Positions 18,573-25,997 of a DNA stretch of 34,784 nucleotides are shown one piece after another. The notes under the pieces were generated by a model. It worked only from the letters and a program-made list of their open reading frames with translations, did not search any database and had not been told where the DNA came from. The stretch is from NCBI GenBank assembly GCA_014799485.1, contig JAAVHY010000027.1, forward strand, positions 1 through 34,784, written 5' to 3'. Within the stretch, counting starts at the first letter, position 1; each line of letters opens with the position of its first letter. Position numbers and translations under genes: made by a program. Origin of the DNA: Clostridiales bacterium. Its GTDB lineage: Bacteria > Bacillota_A > Clostridia > Oscillospirales > Oscillospiraceae.

Positions 18573-18601
18573 ATCATACCACAATGGGAAATTCCCCGCA
18601 A
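18573..18601 (-). promoter_or_regulatory. Promoter of the FUSC-like / sfsA operon
   Basis: TTGCGG (18596-18601) and TATGAT (18573-18578) on the minus strand are separated by 17 bases, about 30 bases before the ATG at 18541. Confidence 0.65.
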
Positions 18602-18671
18602 CCGTGTTTTCCCCCGTTACAGGCTTCCTTTCCTCCCTTTTTTGTGGTAAACTGTCGAACGAGGTGATTTT

Positions 18672-19292
18672 ATGCATATCCCAAGCGGCGACACCGCCCT
18701 GCTGGACCTGGTCCGGTTTGACGAAGCTCTGGCCCGGGCCCTGACCCCCAGCCCCGACTACGATATAACTAAGTGGCTTTACGTGCCCAATCATTACGGG
18801 GAGTATCGTTACATCCTGGGCACACGGGGGGAGAGGCCCCTGATCTGCGTGGGGGTGAACCCCTCCACCGCCGCCCCCGGCGACCTGGACAACACGCTGA
18901 AATCGGTGGAGCGGGTGGCGCTCCACAACGGCTATGACAGCTTCATCATGTTCAACGTCTACGCCCAGCGGGCCACCCGGCCGGAGGACATGGAGCGCTC
19001 CTGCAACGCCGCCCTCCACGCCGAGAATATGCGGGCCTTCGACTACGCGCTGTCGCTGGACAGGGAGGGCGCGCCCGCGGTATGGGCGGCCTGGGGGGCG
19101 GTGATTGAAAAGCGGGACTACCTGCCCCAGTGCGTCCGGGACATGATCGCGGCGGGGGAAAAGCGGAACGCCCGCTGGTTCTCCGCCGGGAAGCGGACAA
19201 AGGCGGGACATCCCCACCACCCGCTGTACTTACGCAAGGACAGCCCGCTGGAACCCTTTGACGTGGGGGCGTATCTGGACAGTTTGAAATGA
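18672..19292 (+). CDS. DUF1643 domain protein
   Basis: The 206-residue protein carries the DUF1643 signature: a beta-strand followed by VGVNPSTAAPGDLDNTLKSV (about residues 60-79), then the MFNVYAQRATRP motif and an AAWG motif near residue 138. The family occurs mainly in bacteria and phages. It has a Rossmann-like alpha/beta pattern and is distantly reminiscent of uracil-DNA-glycosylase-like folds, but no function has been established that I know of. The start ATG has a GAGGTGA site 4-5 bases upstream. The gene is divergent from the FUSC/sfsA operon and followed by a repeat-rich intergenic stretch. Soluble, probably cytoplasmic. Confidence 0.85.
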   Translation: MHIPSGDTALLDLVRFDEALARALTPSPDYDITKWLYVPNHYGEYRYILGTRGERPLICVGVNPSTAAPGDLDNTLKSVERVALHNGYDSFIMFNVYAQRATRPEDMERSCNAALHAENMRAFDYALSLDREGAPAVWAAWGAVIEKRDYLPQCVRDMIAAGEKRNARWFSAGKRTKAGHPHHPLYLRKDSPLEPFDVGAYLDSLK

Positions 19293-19306
19293 AGCGGTGC
19301 GGAAGA

Positions 19307-19398
19307 GCCCGTGGACACATCCTCCTCGCTCCGGGACGGCGATAGGCTGCGGGGCGCTGGATCACCGTCCCTTCGCTGCGGAGGATGTGTCCACGGGC
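19307..19398. repeat. 92-base imperfect intergenic palindrome
   Basis: The outer arms (about 20 bases, 19307-19326 and 19379-19398) are perfect complements. An inner asymmetric loop is followed by a second pair of arms, GGACGG...GAT against ATC...CCGTCC, around a central loop. It follows the stop of the DUF1643 gene by 14 bases. The size and shape fit a bacterial interspersed palindromic unit or a very small MITE-like element. It may also act as a terminator, although no T-run follows. Confidence 0.6.
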
Positions 19399-19436
19399 CC
19401 ACGCTTCCCCTTGCTTGCCAAGAAAACTTTGCAAAC

Positions 19437-19483
19437 GGGACCCCAGCAAAGCCGCCCTCCAGGCTTTGTGGGGAGAGGAGGGG
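19437..19483 (-). repeat. Dispersed palindromic repeat, copy A
   Basis: Read on the minus strand, this stretch matches 28112-28155 over about 45 bases with only a few differences: CCTCCTCTCCCCACAAAGCC, a variable 3-base spacer, GGGCGGCTTTGC, then GGGG and CCC. The core folds as CCCC-CAAAGCC / GGCTTTG-GGGG. A shorter relative lies at 32283-32311. All three copies lie between genes. Confidence 0.65.
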
Positions 19484-19548
19484 CAAGGGAGCGAATTTTG
19501 TTTTCGCCGCAGGCGGAAATAAAATTTTGTGAACTTTGCCCCGACGAC

Positions 19549-19577
19549 TTGACAAGTAAACTTGGCAGTGCTATGAT
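19549..19577 (+). promoter_or_regulatory. Near-consensus promoter of the four-gene cassette
   Basis: TTGACA (19549-19554) and TATGAT (19572-19577) are separated by 17 bases, with transcription expected to begin near 19584. The spacer and start region are occupied by two palindromic operators, suggesting steric repression. Confidence 0.85.
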
Positions 19578-19598
19578 AGCAATACCAAGTAAACTTGG
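19553..19598. promoter_or_regulatory. Two identical palindromic operators (CAAGTAAACTTG)
   Basis: The 12-base palindrome CAAGT-AA-ACTTG occurs at 19553-19564 and again at 19586-19597, the second extended by one base pair on each side (CCAAGT...ACTTGG). The copies are 33 bases apart start to start, about three helical turns, so both face the same side of DNA. The first lies between the -35 and -10 boxes and the second over the transcription start. The likely binder is the XRE repressor encoded at 19950-20156. Confidence 0.8.
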
Positions 19599-19623
19599 CA
19601 TTATAGTTTTGGAGGGCCGCCTT

Positions 19624-19950
19624 ATGGATAAAGACGAAATTTTGGCGAGGAGCCGGAAGGAGAACAGGGATCGGGACTTTGTGGAGGCCGAGGCGCTGAA
19701 CAGGGCCAACGCCGTTGCCATCAGCGTAGGCGTACTGGTATGCAGCCTCATAAGCGTACTTCACGCTATTTTCCGGGACAGTGTGGACTATGAGGTGTGG
19801 TCGGTTATGTTCGCCATGATGGCCGCCGGAATGCTGGTGAAGTTCGTTAAGCTGAAGAGGCGCCACGAACTACTGCTGGGGCTGGGCTATGCCGGGCTGA
19901 GCATTTTCTTCTTCGTGCTCTACCTGCGCCGTGTGTTGGGGGTCTTTTGA
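19624..19950 (+). CDS. DUF6442-like two/three-segment membrane protein
   Basis: The 108-residue protein has a charged N-terminus (MDKDEILARSRKENRDRDF) typical of a family I recall as DUF6442, then three hydrophobic segments near residues 32-50, 59-73 and 82-99. It is the first gene of the cassette. The ATG at 19624 is chosen because GGAGG lies 8 bases upstream and the promoter lies just before it; in-frame codons further upstream precede the transcription start. Its stop shares one base with the ATG of the XRE regulator (TGATG), indicating tight coupling. Members of this family are regularly found next to a small XRE gene. Function unknown; a role as a membrane partner or sensor for the repressor is my inference. 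Confidence 0.75.
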   Translation: MDKDEILARSRKENRDRDFVEAEALNRANAVAISVGVLVCSLISVLHAIFRDSVDYEVWSVMFAMMAAGMLVKFVKLKRRHELLLGLGYAGLSIFFFVLYLRRVLGVF

Positions 19951-20156
19951 TGGATGAAGGTCTGATTTTAAAAAATCACTTGAAGGAAGCCCGCGCGGAA
20001 AAGGGTCTGTCCCAGGCCCAGCTGGCCGAGCTGGTGGGGGTATCCCGGAACACCATCAGCTCCATCGAGACGGGGCAGTTCAACCCCACCGCCAAGCTGG
20101 CGCTCATTTTGTGCGTGGCGCTGGACAAGAAGTTCGAGGAACTGTTTTACTTTTAA
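19950..20156 (+). CDS. Small XRE-family HTH repressor
   Basis: The 68 residues make up a single Cro/C1-type helix-turn-helix domain: the motif LSQAQLAELVGVSRNTISSI (about residues 20-39) followed by ETGQFNPTAKLALILCVALD and a short FEELFYF tail. Such stand-alone YozG-like regulators bind DNA as dimers and usually repress their own operon. The cognate site is probably the pair of CAAGTAAACTTG palindromes over the promoter at 19549-19577. Translation begins at the ATG at 19950, overlapping the previous stop by one base. No effector domain is present, so any signal must come from a partner, possibly one of the membrane proteins in the cassette. Confidence 0.92.
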   Translation: MDEGLILKNHLKEARAEKGLSQAQLAELVGVSRNTISSIETGQFNPTAKLALILCVALDKKFEELFYF

Positions 20157-20182
20157 TTACCATATTGAGGAGATGCGTTTTA

Positions 20183-20488
20183 ATGGAATATATACCTTTA
20201 TTGCTTTTGGGGGTTGTTTTTATTGTCATAAGCGTTCAAAATTTCAAAGGCAATATATCTACGGTCAAACGGTATAACCGCCGTAAGGTCAGCAAGGCGG
20301 ACGCCCCAAAATATGGGAAAGCAATGGGGCTTGGAACCTTGATTATGGGAGCTTCGATTGTCCTGACGGCAGTCCTTCAGATGATCTTCGATCAGGAGCC
20401 CATTTTCTATGTACTGGCTGCCGGGGTGGTAATCGGGCTTGCCGTTATGATCTGCGCCCAATTCAAATACAATAAGGGCATATTTTAG
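20183..20488 (+). CDS. Small membrane protein of the XRE cassette, unknown family
   Basis: The 101-residue protein has a hydrophobic N-terminal segment (about residues 3-19), a basic middle (VKRYNRRKVSKADAPKYGKA) and two further hydrophobic segments (about 50-67 and 74-92). GAGGAG lies 10 bases before the ATG at 20183, giving a better start than upstream alternatives inside the XRE gene. I do not recognise the family, though the KYGKAMGLGTLIMG pattern resembles small conserved membrane proteins of Clostridia. It lies 26 bases after the XRE gene and is read in the same direction, so it is most likely part of the same transcript. Confidence 0.7.
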   Translation: MEYIPLLLLGVVFIVISVQNFKGNISTVKRYNRRKVSKADAPKYGKAMGLGTLIMGASIVLTAVLQMIFDQEPIFYVLAAGVVIGLAVMICAQFKYNKGIF

Positions 20489-20501
20489 GGGGTAAGCGAT
20501 T

Positions 20502-20801
20502 ATGGATAAAATGTACATGGTAAGTCTTTGCTATTATGGCGGGCTGTTGGGCGGAGGATTGGTCATAGACGATGAGCGGATCACCTACGGCACCACGAAA
20601 CTCCAAGTACCGCCGGAAATACGAAATCTACAGCTCCCCTTCTGCCGGATCAAAAGCGTGGAGAAAAGCAAGGCGCTGTTCCTCCCCACCGTCACCATCG
20701 GGATGCAGGACGGCAGGGAGTGGAAGTTCCTGGTCTTTAGCCGGAACAGCTTCCTGTCCAACTTGAAAACTGCCATGGACGAGTACGCGTCCGGCGATTG
20801 A
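20502..20801 (+). CDS. PH/GRAM-like small protein of the XRE cassette
   Basis: The 99-residue soluble protein is dominated by predicted beta strands (GGGLVIDDERITYGTTK, then LPFCRIKSVEKSKALFLPTV, then REWKFLVFSR) and ends in a single helix (NSFLSNLKTAMDEYASGD). This order, about seven strands capped by a C-terminal helix, fits the bacterial PH/GRAM-like fold. That is a pattern judgement, not a family match. Bacterial PH-like proteins often work at membranes alongside small integral proteins, which suits its position after a membrane-protein gene. A ribosome binding site (AGGGGG) sits 8 bases upstream. A strong terminator follows, closing the operon. Confidence 0.65.
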   Translation: MDKMYMVSLCYYGGLLGGGLVIDDERITYGTTKLQVPPEIRNLQLPFCRIKSVEKSKALFLPTVTIGMQDGREWKFLVFSRNSFLSNLKTAMDEYASGD

Positions 20802-20808
20802 GCGAAAA

Positions 20809-20833
20809 GCCCCCGGCGCGGCGCGCCGGGGGC
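20809..20833. terminator. Two-way GC-rich terminator between cassette and psuG
   Basis: An 11-base-pair GC stem (20809-20819 with 20823-20833) has a 3-base loop. A TTTTT run lies about 6 bases after it on the plus strand and CTTTTCG follows on the minus strand. It ends both the plus-strand cassette and the minus-strand psuG gene. Confidence 0.8.
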
Positions 20834-20841
20834 CTTCATTT

Positions 20842-21753
<912 letters not shown>

Positions 21754-21786
21754 AATTTGTTCCTCCTTATCTTATGATTACTTAGA

Positions 21787-21859
21787 GCGAAACGCAGTTT
21801 CGCGGTCGAAAGTCTTTCTTTTTGTCTTCTTTTTCTTTCTTCAGAAAGAAAAAGAAGAC
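21787..21859 (-). other. Two hairpins between psuK and psuG
   Basis: The first hairpin has 16-base perfect arms (21824-21839 and 21844-21859) and overlaps the last codons and stop of psuK. On the transcript its 5' arm is all U/C apart from one G and its 3' arm is all A/G apart from one C. The second is a 7-base-pair GCGAAAC/GTTTCGC hairpin (21787-21793 with 21797-21803) 34 bases before psuG. Neither has a following U-run, so they look like processing or stability elements rather than terminators. Confidence 0.55.
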
Positions 21860-22929
21860 ATACGCTCCGCCAGCGCCTCCGCGCTCATGGCGTCGTTGAT
21901 GGTCTCGCCGCCCTCCATGGCGATGGCCGCGGCGGCAAGGCCCGCCCGGGCGGTGTCCTCCAGAGCGGTACCCTCCAGGTAGGCCCAGGCCAACGCCGCC
22001 ATGAAGGCATCCCCGCAGCCGGTGGTGTTCACCATGTTCCCCTTCATGCAGGGCAGGCGCACCCGGCCGCTGTGGTCGGCACACAGCACCCCGTCCCCGC
22101 CCAGGGAGATGAACACCCGGCGCAGGCCGGTGTCCAGCAGCGCGTCCGCCGCCCTGTTCAAGCTCGTTTCGTCGCTGATCGGCACCCCGGACAACAGCTC
22201 GGCCTCCAGGCGGTTGGGCTTCAGGGTGTGGAGCTTTCCCAGCACAGGCCGCAGTTTATCCGCCTTGGCGGTGGACACCGGATCGGCAAAGACGGGGGGC
22301 TTGACGTGCTCCGCGATCCACGCGATGGCGTCGGCGGGGATGTTGGCGTCCACGATGACCAGCTGGGCGTTTTGCAGCAGCGGGGCCCGGGAGGCCAGAA
22401 ACGCCGGGGTGATGTGCCGGTAGATGTCCATGTCGGACAGGGCCAGCGCCATCTCCCCCTGTTCGTTGGCGATAAACAGGTAGGTGGAGGTGCGCTCCCC
22501 GGGCACCACCAGCGACCGGCTGATGTCGATGCCCAGCTCTCCGCAGGAGGCGGCGATGCGCTGGGCGTGTCCGTCGTCCCCGAAGGCGGTGAGCAGCCGC
22601 ACATCCAGCCCCAAAAGCGCCATGTTGTGGGCGATGTTCCGCCCCACGCCCCCCAGGCTCATGCGCACCACGCCGGGGTTGGAGTCGGCGGGGACCAGCG
22701 GGGCGTGGGACACGCCGCCGATGTCCATATTCACGCCCCCCACCACCACGATGTAGGGCGCGGTGGACACGATGTAGCCTTTCCCGGCGATGTGGCCCTT
22801 TTTCATCAGGTTGGAGATGTGTACCGCCACCGACGACCGGGCGATGCCCGCCTTGTCCGCCAGCTCCTGCTGGGAGATCAGGGGGTTCTCCTCGATCCAT
22901 CGGAGGATCTGCCGTTCCCGCTGGGTCAT
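21841..22929 (-). CDS. psuK: Pseudouridine kinase with N-terminal winged-helix domain
   Basis: This PfkB-family kinase (362 residues) is predicted to phosphorylate pseudouridine to pseudouridine 5'-phosphate for PsuG next door. Residues 1 to about 55 form a MarR/Lrp-like winged helix (MTQRERQILRWIEENPLISQ, then ELADKAGIARSSVAVHISNL) joined to the kinase, as in some annotated PsuK proteins. The kinase shows VVVGGVNMDIGG, the GGVGRNIAHNMALLG substrate motif, and the nucleotide/anion-hole motif NTTGCGDAFMAAL with the catalytic Asp. I chose the ATG at 22929: AGAGG lies 8 bases upstream, whereas the in-frame GTG at 22938 directly abuts that site. A 14-base palindrome overlaps its promoter, so self-regulation by the winged-helix part is likely. 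The gene ends inside a 16-base-pair hairpin. Confidence 0.93.
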   Translation of the reverse strand: MTQRERQILRWIEENPLISQQELADKAGIARSSVAVHISNLMKKGHIAGKGYIVSTAPYIVVVGGVNMDIGGVSHAPLVPADSNPGVVRMSLGGVGRNIAHNMALLGLDVRLLTAFGDDGHAQRIAASCGELGIDISRSLVVPGERTSTYLFIANEQGEMALALSDMDIYRHITPAFLASRAPLLQNAQLVIVDANIPADAIAWIAEHVKPPVFADPVSTAKADKLRPVLGKLHTLKPNRLEAELLSGVPISDETSLNRAADALLDTGLRRVFISLGGDGVLCADHSGRVRLPCMKGNMVNTTGCGDAFMAALAWAYLEGTALEDTARAGLAAAAIAMEGGETINDAMSAEALAERMSSFSF

Positions 22930-22960
22930 GGCCGTCACCTCTAAACTTTTCTCTTTTTGT

Positions 22961-22991
22961 TAAGCATATGCTTATTCCGTGCCGCTGTCAA
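22961..22991 (-). promoter_or_regulatory. psuK promoter with overlapping 14-base palindromic operator
   Basis: TTGACA (22986-22991) and TATGCT (22963-22968) on the minus strand are 17 bases apart. The perfect palindrome TAAGCATATGCTTA (22961-22974) covers the -10 box, an ideal place for a repressor dimer. The winged-helix domain of PsuK is the obvious candidate. Confidence 0.75.
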
Positions 22992-23012
22992 GGGGTTTCC
23001 CAAATTTTGCGC

Positions 23013-23041
23013 AAAAAGCGCCCGCCGGGAAACCGGCGGGC
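23013..23041 (-). terminator. Terminator of the ABC importer operon
   Basis: A 9-base-pair GC stem (23020-23028 with 23033-23041) has a GAAA/TTTC loop. On the minus strand the stem is followed within 3 bases by TTTTT (23013-23017). It lies 24 bases after the stop of the ATPase gene. Confidence 0.85.
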
Positions 23042-23064
23042 ACGAATGCGATCTGTTTCTGTTT

Positions 23065-23859
23065 TCAGCCCAGCAGTAGCTTGTCGTCCGCCTCGTCGGA
23101 GCCGGTGGCCTGGCCGAACTTGGCCAGCAGGTCCTCCACGGTGAGCCTTTTCTTCTCCTCCCCGGAGATGTCCAGGGCGACTTTGCCCTCGTACATCATG
23201 ATCAGCCGGTTGCCGTGGACGATGGCGTCCTTCATGTTGTGGGTGATCATCAGGGTGGTGAGCTTGTCCTTCTGCACGATGCGCTCGGTGGCGTCCAGCA
23301 CCTTGGCTGCCGTCTTGGGGTCCAGGGCGGCGGTGTGCTCGTCCAGCAGCAGCAGCTGGGGCTTTTGCAAAGTGGCCATCAGCAGGGTCAGCGCCTGGCG
23401 CTGTCCGCCGGACAAAAGGCCCACCTTGGACGTAAGCCGGTCCTCCAGCCCCAGGTCCAAAATCTTCAGCATCTCCCGGTAGTGGTCCCGCTCGTCCCGG
23501 GTGATGCCGGGGCGCAGGGTGCGCCCCCTCCCCCGGCGGGCGGCCAGGGCCATGTTCTCCTCGATCTGCATGGTGGCGGCGGTGCCCATCATGGGGTCCT
23601 GGAACACCCGGCCGATGTGTGCCGCCCGCTTGTGCTCCGGCAGGTGGGTCACGTCCACGCCGCCGATGGAGATGGAACCCTCGTCCACCGGCCATACCCC
23701 CGCTACCGCGTTGAGCAGGGTGGATTTGCCCGCGCCGTTGCCGCCGATGACGGTGACGAAGTCCCCGTCGTCCAGGTGGAGGGACACCCCGGCCAGCGCC
23801 GTCTTTTCGTTGACGGTGCCGGGGTTGAAGGTCTTATAGATGCTTTTTATGTCAAGCAT
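23065..23859 (-). CDS. ABC importer ATPase (TrpZ-like)
   Basis: The 264-residue nucleotide-binding subunit shows Walker A GGNGAGKST at 39-47, the signature LLSGGQRQAL near 148-157, Walker B LLLLDEHTAALD near 170-181, and an MITHNM switch. The ADP-binding subunit works at the inner face of the membrane with the permease encoded just upstream; the two genes overlap by 8 bases. Family resemblance is to ATPases of the ABC_sub_bind (TrpX-type) importers. Those importers were linked to tryptophan/tyrosine uptake in streptococci and to other small molecules elsewhere, so substrate is left open. It is the last gene of a three-gene operon and is followed by a clear terminator. Confidence 0.9.
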   Translation of the reverse strand: MLDIKSIYKTFNPGTVNEKTALAGVSLHLDDGDFVTVIGGNGAGKSTLLNAVAGVWPVDEGSISIGGVDVTHLPEHKRAAHIGRVFQDPMMGTAATMQIEENMALAARRGRGRTLRPGITRDERDHYREMLKILDLGLEDRLTSKVGLLSGGQRQALTLLMATLQKPQLLLLDEHTAALDPKTAAKVLDATERIVQKDKLTTLMITHNMKDAIVHGNRLIMMYEGKVALDISGEEKKRLTVEDLLAKFGQATGSDEADDKLLLG

Positions 23860-24814
23860 GGGTGCTCTCCCCCTTCTTCGCGGGTTTGACGGCCTTGGAG
23901 AAGTATTTCCCTTTCCAATAAGGGATCGTCAGGAACACGGCCACCACCAGGGCGGTGAGGAGCTTCAGATAGTTGGGGTTCAGGCCCATCCTGAGCACCG
24001 CGGTGATGACGGTGTAGTAGATGATGGCCCCGATGGACACGCTGAACAGCTTCAGCGCGAAATTGCGGAACACCTTGCCCAGCAGCACCTCGCCGATGAT
24101 GACGGAGGCCAGGCCGATGACGATGGCGCCCCGGCCCACGTTGATCTCGTTGCTGCCGTTGTACTGGCACAAAAGCGCCCCGGACAGGGCGACCAGCCCG
24201 TTGGAGATCACCAGCCCCAGCACCTTGGTCCAGTTGGTGTCAATGCCCTGGGCCCGGGCCATGTTGGGGTTGGAGCCGGTGGCGCGCAGGGCCGCGCCCA
24301 GCTCGGTGCCGAAGAACCAGTACAGGACGGCGATGAGGGCGGCGGTGAACAGCCCCACCACGATAATGGGGTGCCGCCAGAGGGGGTACTCGCCGTTGAT
24401 GCCCGCCCGGCCCACGAAGCGCAGGGACACCAGCAGCCTCTCCAGGACCTCATTCTGGGTAATGGAGAGGGATACGGAGGCCAGGAAGTTCATAATGGCC
24501 ATGTTCACCGAGTACAGCCCCAGCTGGGTGAGGATGCCGGCCAGGATGGCGGGAATGCCGCACACGGTATGGAGCAGCCCCGTGGCCAGCCCCGCCAGCA
24601 TACCAGCCAGCAGCGCCGCCAGCATAGCCAGCCACACGTTGGCCCCGCCCTGGAACAGCATAACGAACACCGCGCCCCCGGTACAGAAGGAGCCGTCCAC
24701 CGTCAGGTCCGCGATGTCCAGTATCTTATAAGTGATGTATACGCCGATGGCCATGATGCCCCAGATGAGGCCCTGGGACACAGCGCCCGGCAGCGCGCCA
24801 AGAAAGCCTGTCAT
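23852..24814 (-). CDS. ABC importer permease (TrpY/LivH-like)
   Basis: The 320-residue integral membrane protein has about eight to nine hydrophobic segments. The N-terminal pattern (LPGAVSQGLIWGIMAIGVYI, ITYKILDIADLTVDGSF) and the inner loop RATGSNPNMARAQGID belong to the BPD_transp_2 family of LivH/TrpY-type permeases. It should form a homodimeric channel paired with the ATPase encoded downstream and fed by the lipoprotein encoded upstream. The basic C-terminal tail (KAVKPAKKGE) is cytoplasmic. The start ATG has GGAGG 8 bases upstream. It is separated from the lipoprotein gene by 96 bases containing a 13-base-pair hairpin. Confidence 0.9.
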   Translation of the reverse strand: MTGFLGALPGAVSQGLIWGIMAIGVYITYKILDIADLTVDGSFCTGGAVFVMLFQGGANVWLAMLAALLAGMLAGLATGLLHTVCGIPAILAGILTQLGLYSVNMAIMNFLASVSLSITQNEVLERLLVSLRFVGRAGINGEYPLWRHPIIVVGLFTAALIAVLYWFFGTELGAALRATGSNPNMARAQGIDTNWTKVLGLVISNGLVALSGALLCQYNGSNEINVGRGAIVIGLASVIIGEVLLGKVFRNFALKLFSVSIGAIIYYTVITAVLRMGLNPNYLKLLTALVVAVFLTIPYWKGKYFSKAVKPAKKGESTHA

Positions 24815-24862
24815 AGTGGAAATTCCTCCCTGATGTTGGTGAAAACACGGAATGATACGTGA

Positions 24863-24897
24863 AAGCGGCGGGAAAGGGAAACCCTTTCCCGCCGTTT
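24863..24897 (-). other. Intra-operon hairpin between binding-protein and permease genes
   Basis: A 13-base-pair stem (24866-24878 with 24882-24894), extendable by a G-U and two A-U pairs, has a 3-base loop. Only CTTTCACG follows on the minus strand, so termination would be partial. Such hairpins often shield the mRNA 3' end of the binding-protein gene and make its level higher than that of the permease. Confidence 0.65.
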
Positions 24898-24910
24898 CGG
24901 TGCGATTCGA

Positions 24911-25882
24911 TTACTCAGCCGCAACGGCCTCATAGTCCGCGGGGGCGGTGAGACCCAGCGCCTCGCAGATGGTGGGGTTGTACTTCTTCACGAACTGGGG
25001 CGCGTACTCGATGGCCATGGTCTTCACGTCGGCCTTGCCGGTGAGGATCTCGGCGGCCATCTCGCCGGTCTTGTAGCCGATGTCATAGTAGCTGATGGAC
25101 AGGGTGGCCACGCCGCAGCCGCCGCAGATGCCCTCCTCGCCGGCGAACACGGGCACCACGCCCCGGCAGATGTTGTCGATGATGCCGGTGTTGTTGGCGG
25201 CGGTGTTGTCGGTGGGCACGTAGAGCACGTCGCTGTTGTCAGCGGCGGTCTGGGTCACGGAGGCCATGTCGTTGGTGTCGGCGAAGGGGTACTGGGTGCA
25301 GGTGTAGCCCATGTCCTCCAGATACTTCTGGACGTTGTCCACCTGGTACTGGCTGTTGGGCTCGGCGGAGCAGTACAGCAGGCCCACGGTCTTGGCGTCG
25401 GGATACCACTCGTGGATCATCTCGGCCTGCTGGTCCAGGGGGGCCAGGTCGGAGGTACCGGACACGTTGGTGCCCACGGTGCCGGAGAAGTTGCTAATGC
25501 CCAGGGCCACGCCGTACTCGGTGATGGAGGTGCCCAGCACGGGGATGGTGTCGGTGGCGGAGGCGGCGGCCTGGAGGGGCGCGGTGGCGTTGGCCATGAT
25601 CAGGTCCACCTTATCGGACACGAAGCCGTCAACGATGGTGGCGCAGGTGGGGGTGTCGCCGGCGGCGTTCTGCTCCTTGATCTCCACCTTGTCGCCCAGC
25701 TTCTCGGTCAGGGCGTCCTTGAAGCCCTCGGTCGCGGCGTCCAGCGCGGGATGGGGGGCCAGCTGGCAGATACCCACCACATACTTGTCACTGCTGGAAG
25801 AGCAGGCGGTCAAAGACAGGGCCAGAGACATGGTCATGGCCAGCGCCAGGAGCAGCGCGGCCAGCTTGGACAGTTTTTTCAT
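24911..25882 (-). CDS. ABC_sub_bind (TrpX-like) substrate-binding lipoprotein
   Basis: The 323-residue extracellular binding protein has a lipoprotein signal: basic MKKLSK, hydrophobic core, and lipobox LTAC with the acylated Cys at residue 27, then a Ser-rich tether. The mature part has the two-lobed pattern of the ABC_sub_bind family (YVVGICQLAPHPALDAATEG, then TPTCATIVDGFVSDKVDLIM, then VPVFAGEEGICGGCGVATLS), related to TrpX. The TrpX family binds aromatic amino acids in streptococci; the ligand here cannot be read from sequence. I chose the ATG at 25882 because GGAGG lies 8 bases upstream; an in-frame codon at 25939 sits in the leader and has no such site. First gene of the operon, with a consensus promoter and a structured leader. 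Confidence 0.92.
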   Translation of the reverse strand: MKKLSKLAALLLALAMTMSLALSLTACSSSSDKYVVGICQLAPHPALDAATEGFKDALTEKLGDKVEIKEQNAAGDTPTCATIVDGFVSDKVDLIMANATAPLQAAASATDTIPVLGTSITEYGVALGISNFSGTVGTNVSGTSDLAPLDQQAEMIHEWYPDAKTVGLLYCSAEPNSQYQVDNVQKYLEDMGYTCTQYPFADTNDMASVTQTAADNSDVLYVPTDNTAANNTGIIDNICRGVVPVFAGEEGICGGCGVATLSISYYDIGYKTGEMAAEILTGKADVKTMAIEYAPQFVKKYNPTICEALGLTAPADYEAVAAE

Positions 25883-25910
25883 TCTGAATTCCTCCAAATT
25901 TGCTTTATCG

Positions 25911-25941
25911 CTTTGTGCCGTCAAAGTGCCCGGGCACAAAG
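25911..25941 (-). promoter_or_regulatory. Leader of the ABC operon with two competing hairpins
   Basis: The 80-base untranslated leader contains perfect 9-base arms CTTTGTGCC/GGCACAAAG (25911-25919 with 25933-25941). It also contains a perfect palindrome GTGCCCGGGCAC (25927-25938) that uses part of the same bases. Both cannot form at once. I do not recognise a known riboswitch class here. Confidence 0.5.
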
Positions 25942-25968
25942 AAACGAGTCTCTCAACTCACGAGCGTT

Positions 25969-25997
25969 AGTATAGACCTTTGCCCTGTCCATGTCAA
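25969..25997 (-). promoter_or_regulatory. Consensus promoter of the ABC importer operon
   Basis: TTGACA (25992-25997, perfect) and TATACT (25969-25974) on the minus strand are 17 bases apart, predicting transcription start near 25962. Confidence 0.85.

Noticed and set aside
25883..25962. T-box or trp-type peptide attenuator in the ABC importer leader
   Set aside because: The leader is only about 80 bases, with no T-box sequence, no tandem Trp/Tyr codons in a leader peptide and no terminator with U-run.
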